From: Streptomyces cyaneochromogenes
GTDB lineage: Bacteria > Actinomycetota > Actinomycetes > Streptomycetales > Streptomycetaceae
Assembly: GCF_003963535.1 (NCBI RefSeq)
Contig: NZ_CP034539.1
Location: 6,138,001 to 6,202,000 of the forward strand
Direction: 5' to 3'
DNA length: 64,000 nucleotides
Shown here: positions 59,567 to 64,000 of the stretch, piece after piece
Layout of the letters: every line of letters starts with the position of its first letter
Position numbering within the stretch: the stretch's first letter is position 1
Made by a program: the position numbers and the translations under genes
The notes under the pieces: model-generated
What the model was told of the DNA's origin: nothing
Databases searched by the model: none
Seen by the model: the letters and a program-made list of their open reading frames with translations, nothing else

Positions 59567-61753
59567 ATGAACAAGAACATTCGCCGTTCGATCGTCATAG
59601 CCGCCGGTGTCACCGGCGCCTGGGCGCTCGGCTCGACCGTCGCCAGCGCGGACGAGCTGCCCGCCTCCACTCTCTCCGTACCGGACACCACCACCGACGC
59701 GACCGACGCGACCGACGCGACGGACGTGGCCGACAGCGCCGACGCCACCGGCCTGCTCGGAGGTGTCACCGACACCGTCAACGGCGTCGTCTCCGACGTG
59801 ACGGACACCGTCTCCGGCGTCACCGACGGCGCCACCGGCACGGTCACCGACACGGCCGACACGGCCAGGACGACGCCCGCGAGCGCCGCCGACCAGGCCC
59901 GCCGTTATGTCGACGCCAAGGTCGCGGTCCCGTCCGCCGGCAAGGCCGCCACCGCCACCACGGCCGCCAAGGCGAAGGGCGCGGCCCACGCCATCCAGGG
60001 CGCCAAGGCCGCCCGCGCGAACCAGGCCGTGCAGGCCGCCGCCCAGGTCGAGGCCGGTGCCTCCGCCGGCGTCGCCGGTATCGGCAACGCACCTCACGAC
60101 ACCCCGCGGCTCCCCGACACCCCGGGCACCCCCGGCACCATCGACTACCTCTTCGGCCCCCTCGCCGCCTTCGCCCCCGAGCTGGAGCAGGCGCTCGCCG
60201 CCACGCAGACGAGGCTGCAGGGCACTCAGACGGCGGCCCGTGCGCAGGTGCAGGGCGTCGAGGGCGTCGTACGGACGAAGGCGCAGTACGCCGTCGCGGG
60301 CGCGGGCCGCACCGGAGCGGGCGCGCAGGACGTCGCCCGGGCCGCCGTCACCCACGTCAAGGGCGAGGCGACGGCCACGGCGGCGGACGCGACGGCCACC
60401 GCCACCGGCCGGGCCACCGCGGTCCAGGCGGCCGCCGAGACCTCCGTCTCGGCCGTCCCGAGCCATGTCACCGGCACGGTCGGCGGCGTCGAGCAGCGGG
60501 TCGTCGGCACGGTCAGCACCGTCCCCGGCACGGTCACCCCGGTCGTCGAGCAGACCGGCGACGCGGTCGTCCCGCCGCTCGCCACCGAGGCCGTGCACGG
60601 CGTGCTGCCCGTCGCGGGGCGCGCCGTCGACGGAGTCGTCCCGGCCGCCCAGCACGCCGTCGCCGGCGTCGCACCCGCCGCCACCCACACCGTGGCCGGG
60701 GTGACCCCGGTCGCCACCACCGCGGTGGACAGCGTCCAGTCGGTGGCGGGCGGCGCGGTGACCGGCGTGCGGCCGGTCGTCGGCCAGGCGGTGGACGGCG
60801 TCGTGCCGGTCGCCCAGGGCGCGGTGGCCGGGGTCGCCCGGACCGCCGGGCACACGGTCGACGCCGCGACCGCGCTGGCGTACGGCGTGGTCGCCGACGT
60901 CCAGCCCGTGGCCGGCCAGGCCGTCGCGGGCGTGCAGCCGGTCGTCGCCGGTGCCGTCCAGGGGGTCCAGCCGGTCGCCGGCGGGGTCGTCCAGGACGTG
61001 CCGCCGGTGGCCCACGGCGCGGTCGGCGACGTACAGCACCTCGCGTACGGCACCGTCGCCGACGTCCGGCCCCTCGCCTACGGTGCCGTCTCCGACGTAC
61101 AGCCGGTCGTGCAGGGTGTCGCCGCGGACGTACCCCCGTACGCCACCGGTCTGGTCGGCCAGGTCGCCGCGGACGGGGCGGGCACGGTCCTGCCGCCCGT
61201 CGCCGACACCGCCGTGCACGGCGTCGTGCCGGTCGCCGGGCAGGCCGTCGGGGACGCGGGCGCGCTGGCGTACGGCGTGACCGGGGATGTGCGGCCCTTC
61301 GCGGGCGGTGTCGTCGGCCAGGTCGACCCGTTCGCCCACGGTGTCGCGGGCCAGGCCGTCCCCTTCGCCGAGGGCGTCACCGAGCAGGTGCAGCCGTTCG
61401 CGTACGGCGTCTCCGGCGCCGTGCGGCCCGTCGTGGACCAGGTCGTGGACACCGTCGGCCCGGTCGCGCAGGGCGTCGGCGGCAGCGCCACGACGCTGGC
61501 GTACGGCGTGGCCGGCGATGTGCGGCCGTTCGCGGGCGGTGTCGTCGGCCAGGTCGACCCCTTCGCCCACGGTGTCGCGGGCCAGGCCGCGCCCTTCGCC
61601 GGGGACGTGACCGGCACGGTGCAGGACTCGGCCGGACCGCTGGCGGGCAACGCCGTCGGCGGCGTGTACGGGGTCGCCCAGTCGATCACGCCGGGTTACG
61701 CGCAGGACCTCCGCGAGCGCGGCGCGTACGACGGCGGCGCGTACCGCATCTGA
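59567..61753 (+). CDS. Secreted protein made of 11-residue repeats
   Basis: A 728-residue exported protein. Signal peptide (MNKNIRRSIVIAAGVTGAWA, cut after VASA). Acidic Asp/Thr-rich and Ala-rich helical regions follow, then from about residue 340 to 705 a nearly continuous array of 11-residue units of the form (G/A)DVxPVAxGAV, for example AGVQPVVAGAV, QGVQPVAGGVV, GDVRPFAGGVV. About 30 units; a pair of units (GDVRPFAGGVVGQVDPFAHG) occurs twice exactly, a recent duplication. Pro and Gly at fixed positions argue against a simple alpha-helical coil. No known family. ATG start; terminator follows. Confidence 0.75.
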   Translation: MNKNIRRSIVIAAGVTGAWALGSTVASADELPASTLSVPDTTTDATDATDATDVADSADATGLLGGVTDTVNGVVSDVTDTVSGVTDGATGTVTDTADTARTTPASAADQARRYVDAKVAVPSAGKAATATTAAKAKGAAHAIQGAKAARANQAVQAAAQVEAGASAGVAGIGNAPHDTPRLPDTPGTPGTIDYLFGPLAAFAPELEQALAATQTRLQGTQTAARAQVQGVEGVVRTKAQYAVAGAGRTGAGAQDVARAAVTHVKGEATATAADATATATGRATAVQAAAETSVSAVPSHVTGTVGGVEQRVVGTVSTVPGTVTPVVEQTGDAVVPPLATEAVHGVLPVAGRAVDGVVPAAQHAVAGVAPAATHTVAGVTPVATTAVDSVQSVAGGAVTGVRPVVGQAVDGVVPVAQGAVAGVARTAGHTVDAATALAYGVVADVQPVAGQAVAGVQPVVAGAVQGVQPVAGGVVQDVPPVAHGAVGDVQHLAYGTVADVRPLAYGAVSDVQPVVQGVAADVPPYATGLVGQVAADGAGTVLPPVADTAVHGVVPVAGQAVGDAGALAYGVTGDVRPFAGGVVGQVDPFAHGVAGQAVPFAEGVTEQVQPFAYGVSGAVRPVVDQVVDTVGPVAQGVGGSATTLAYGVAGDVRPFAGGVVGQVDPFAHGVAGQAAPFAGDVTGTVQDSAGPLAGNAVGGVYGVAQSITPGYAQDLRERGAYDGGAYRI

Positions 61754-61765
61754 CGCACCGCCCCA

Positions 61766-61810
61766 GGTGTGTCGTACGGCGGCCCCCGGCGGAGCCCTGT
61801 ACGACACACC
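61766..61810 (+). terminator. Terminator after the repeat protein
   Basis: GGTGTGTCGTAC/GTACGACACACC, 12-bp perfect stem, 13 bases after the stop. Confidence 0.7.
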
Positions 61811-62020
61811 ACCTGCCGCCACGGCGGACGCGACCGCGACCGCGGCCGCGCCCCGTGGCGACCGACCGACTCCGCGGAGCAGACGGACCCGGACAGCCGA
61901 AAGCCGTCGGACCGTTCGACCGGAGTTCCGCGGAAGGGCCGGACGATCCCCATTGGGGTGGGGATCACCGGCTCAGAGCCCACAGGGGCGGCCCATTCGT
62001 GCCCCTTCGGGCCGTTCAGG

Positions 62021-62056
62021 GGACCTCACCGGGTCAACCCCAACCCGGTGAGGTCC
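62021..62056. terminator. Second hairpin upstream of sucC
   Basis: GGACCTCACCGGGT/ACCCGGTGAGGTCC, 14-bp perfect stem. The rest of 61811-62320 contains no gene; a GATAAC at 62194 is a possible -10. Confidence 0.7.
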
Positions 62057-62320
62057 TTGTCCTGTCGGTTCTCGATTCCTCACAGTCGGCACGCCGTGCC
62101 AGAGATCTTTGCTGATCGCGGCATCATGTGACAGGTATCACCGCTCAGGTGTGACCCTCGATTTAGGGGCCCTCCGCAACCAGCGATAACCTGCGAGACG
62201 GACATGCCGCGCGCTCGGACACCGTGTGCGCCTCCCTTGTGACAGCGGACGTCACGTTGCCCTTCGCGGCACGCCCACGCATCCAACGAACCGCGAGATC
62301 ACTGATAGGGACGGAAGCGC

Positions 62321-63499
62321 GTGGACCTGTTCGAGTACCAGGCGAGGGACCTCTTCGCCAAGCACGATGTACCGGTGCTGGCCGGTGAAGTCATCGACAC
62401 GCCTGAGGCGGCCCGCGCAGCCACCGAGCGCCTCGGTGGCAAGTCTGTCGTCAAGGCCCAGGTGAAGGTCGGCGGCCGTGGCAAGGCTGGTGGCGTGAAG
62501 CTCGCCGCCACCGCGGACGAGGCCGTGGAGCACGCCACCAACATCCTCGGCATGGACATCAAGGGCCACACGGTCCACAAGGTGATGATCGCCGAGACGG
62601 CCCCGGAGATCCTGGAGGAGTACTACGTCTCCTTCCTCCTCGACCGTGCCAACCGCACCTTCCTCTCCATCGCCTCCGTCGAGGGCGGCATGGAGATCGA
62701 GGAGGTGGCGGCCACCCGTCCGGAGGCCGTCGCCAAGACGCCGATCGACGCCAACGAGGGTGTGACCCCGCAGAAGGCGCGCGAGATCGTCGAGGCCGCC
62801 AACTTCCCGGCCGAGGTCGCCGACAAGGTCGCGAACGTCCTGGTCACCCTGTGGAAGACCTTCATCGCCGAGGACGCGCTCCTCGTCGAGGTCAACCCGC
62901 TGGCCAAGGTCGCCTCCGGCGACGTCATCGCCCTGGACGGCAAGGTCTCCCTGGACGAGAACGCCGAGTTCCGTCAGCCGGAGCACGAGGCCCTCCAGGA
63001 CAAGGACGCGGCCAACCCGCTCGAGGCCGCCGCCAAGGAGAAGAACCTCAACTACGTCAAGCTCGACGGTGAGGTCGGCATCATCGGCAACGGCGCGGGT
63101 CTCGTCATGAGCACCCTGGACGTCGTCGCGTACGCCGGTGAGAACCACGGTGGCGTCAAGCCCGCCAACTTCCTCGACATCGGCGGTGGCGCCTCCGCCG
63201 CCGTCATGGCGAACGGCCTGGAGATCATCCTCGGCGACCCGGACGTCAAGTCCGTGTTCGTCAACGTCTTCGGCGGCATCACCGCCTGCGACGAGGTCGC
63301 CAACGGCATCGTCCAGGCACTGAAGCTCCTGGAGGACCGCGGCGAGGACGTCACCAAGCCGCTGGTCGTGCGTCTGGACGGCAACAACGCCGAGCTGGGT
63401 CGTCAGATCCTCTCCGACGCCAACCACCCGCTCGTGCAGCGCGTGGACACCATGGACGGCGCGGCCGACAAGGCCGCCGAGCTCGCGGCTGCGAAGTAA
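62321..63499 (+). CDS. sucC: Succinyl-CoA ligase beta subunit
   Basis: A 392-residue ADP/GDP-forming succinyl-CoA synthetase beta subunit of the TCA cycle. ATP-grasp domain (MDLFEYQARDLFAKHDVPVL at the N terminus, KAQVKVGGRGKAGGVKLA, VEVNPLAKV), then the C-terminal CoA-ligase part with GAGLVMSTLDVV, NFLDIGGGA and FVNVFGGITACDEVA. Full length. GTG start with GGGACGGAAG upstream. sucD begins 22 bases after the stop, one operon. Confidence 0.97.
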   Translation: MDLFEYQARDLFAKHDVPVLAGEVIDTPEAARAATERLGGKSVVKAQVKVGGRGKAGGVKLAATADEAVEHATNILGMDIKGHTVHKVMIAETAPEILEEYYVSFLLDRANRTFLSIASVEGGMEIEEVAATRPEAVAKTPIDANEGVTPQKAREIVEAANFPAEVADKVANVLVTLWKTFIAEDALLVEVNPLAKVASGDVIALDGKVSLDENAEFRQPEHEALQDKDAANPLEAAAKEKNLNYVKLDGEVGIIGNGAGLVMSTLDVVAYAGENHGGVKPANFLDIGGGASAAVMANGLEIILGDPDVKSVFVNVFGGITACDEVANGIVQALKLLEDRGEDVTKPLVVRLDGNNAELGRQILSDANHPLVQRVDTMDGAADKAAELAAAK

Positions 63500-63521
63500 G
63501 GGAAGAGGGACTCAGACAGCC

Positions 63522-64000
63522 ATGGCTATCTTCCTCAACAAGGACTCCAAGGTCATCGTCCAGGGCATGACCGGTGCCACGGGCATGAAGCACACCAAGC
63601 TCATGCTGGCCGACGGCACGAACATCGTCGGTGGCGTGAACCCCCGCAAGGCGGGCACGTCGGTCGACATCGACGGCACCGAGATCCCGGTCTTCGGCAC
63701 CGTGGCCGAGGCCATGGAGAAGACGGGCGCGAACGTGTCCGTCCTCTTCGTGCCGCCGGCCTTCGCCAAGGCGGCCGTCGTCGAGGCCATCGACGCCGAG
63801 ATCCCGCTCGCGGTCGTCATCACCGAGGGCATCGCCGTCCACGACTCGGCCGCGTTCTACGCGTACGCCGTGTCGCAGGGCAACAAGACCCGGATCATCG
63901 GCCCGAACTGCCCCGGTCTCATCACCCCGGGTCAGTCGAACGCCGGCATCATCCCGGGCGACATCACCAAGCCGGGCCGCATCGGCCTGGTCTCGAAGTC
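63522..64000 (+). CDS. sucD: Succinyl-CoA ligase alpha subunit, N-terminal part (cut by window end)
   Basis: The first 159 residues of the alpha subunit: MAIFLNKDSKVIVQGMTGAT (CoA-binding Rossmann motif), GGVNPRKAGTS, VSVLFVPPAFAKAAV and IIGPNCPGLITPGQSNAGI. The catalytic phosphohistidine would lie beyond the window. The frame is open to the last base. RBS AAGAGGGA upstream. Partner of sucC. Confidence 0.96.
   Translation, partial: MAIFLNKDSKVIVQGMTGATGMKHTKLMLADGTNIVGGVNPRKAGTSVDIDGTEIPVFGTVAEAMEKTGANVSVLFVPPAFAKAAVVEAIDAEIPLAVVITEGIAVHDSAAFYAYAVSQGNKTRIIGPNCPGLITPGQSNAGIIPGDITKPGRIGLVSK

Overview
The window is chromosomal DNA from a Streptomyces-type actinomycete. Evidence: very high G+C, mostly GTG/ATG starts, apparently leaderless genes, a LAxTG sortase substrate, many membrane Ser/Thr kinases, a PspC-type sensor kinase and two NlpC/P60 proteins. 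From memory (not checked), the order guaB - guaB3 - glpD - kinases - gabD2 - GMC oxidase - chorismate mutase/guaA - pcrA - icmB - MoxR/VWA genes - sucCD matches the SCO4770-SCO4809 region of S. coelicolor. I saw no tRNA, rRNA, CRISPR array, intact IS element or prophage.

Layout. 1-6.9 kb: the end of guaB, guaB3, a region of tandem hairpin repeats, a nucleotide-sugar dehydrogenase lacking its catalytic Cys, glpD and a secreted serine hydrolase. 7-19 kb: six consecutive membrane Ser/Thr kinase genes. The second is a pseudokinase, and the sixth has a palindromic repeat inserted in frame in its catalytic core. 19-31 kb: an aldehyde dehydrogenase, a GMC oxidase with a ferredoxin-like Cys motif, a LAETG cell-wall protein, chorismate mutase with an apparent Phe/Tyr attenuator, guaA and small metabolic genes. 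31-46 kb: membrane proteins, a divergent PspC protein / PspC-histidine kinase / LuxR regulator module, two NlpC/P60 proteins (one under a ydaO-type c-di-AMP riboswitch), pcrA and an M23 peptidase. 46-58 kb: a lipase, icmB, and a divergent five-gene MoxR-VWA module (DUF5691, SWIM, MoxR ATPase, DUF5682, VWA). 58-64 kb: two secreted low-complexity proteins, one built of 11-residue repeats, then sucC and the start of sucD.

How the genes connect. The most interesting unit is the MoxR-VWA module at 48.6-57.9 kb. Its shared promoter region carries two convergent-facing copies of TTGTCAGTG, the -35 part of the actinobacterial RecA-independent DNA-damage promoter (RecA-NDp, TTGTCRGTG-N8-TAnnnT, read by PafBC). 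The copy facing the SWIM gene is a complete match and ends at the start codon. A near-perfect copy also lies upstream of pcrA. This suggests that the module, whose architecture resembles proposed NTP-dependent conflict systems, belongs to the DNA-damage regulon. Other regulatory candidates are the chorismate mutase attenuator, the c-di-AMP riboswitch, a 210-bp dispersed palindromic element present twice, and two short tandem repeats that begin at stop codons in convergent gaps.
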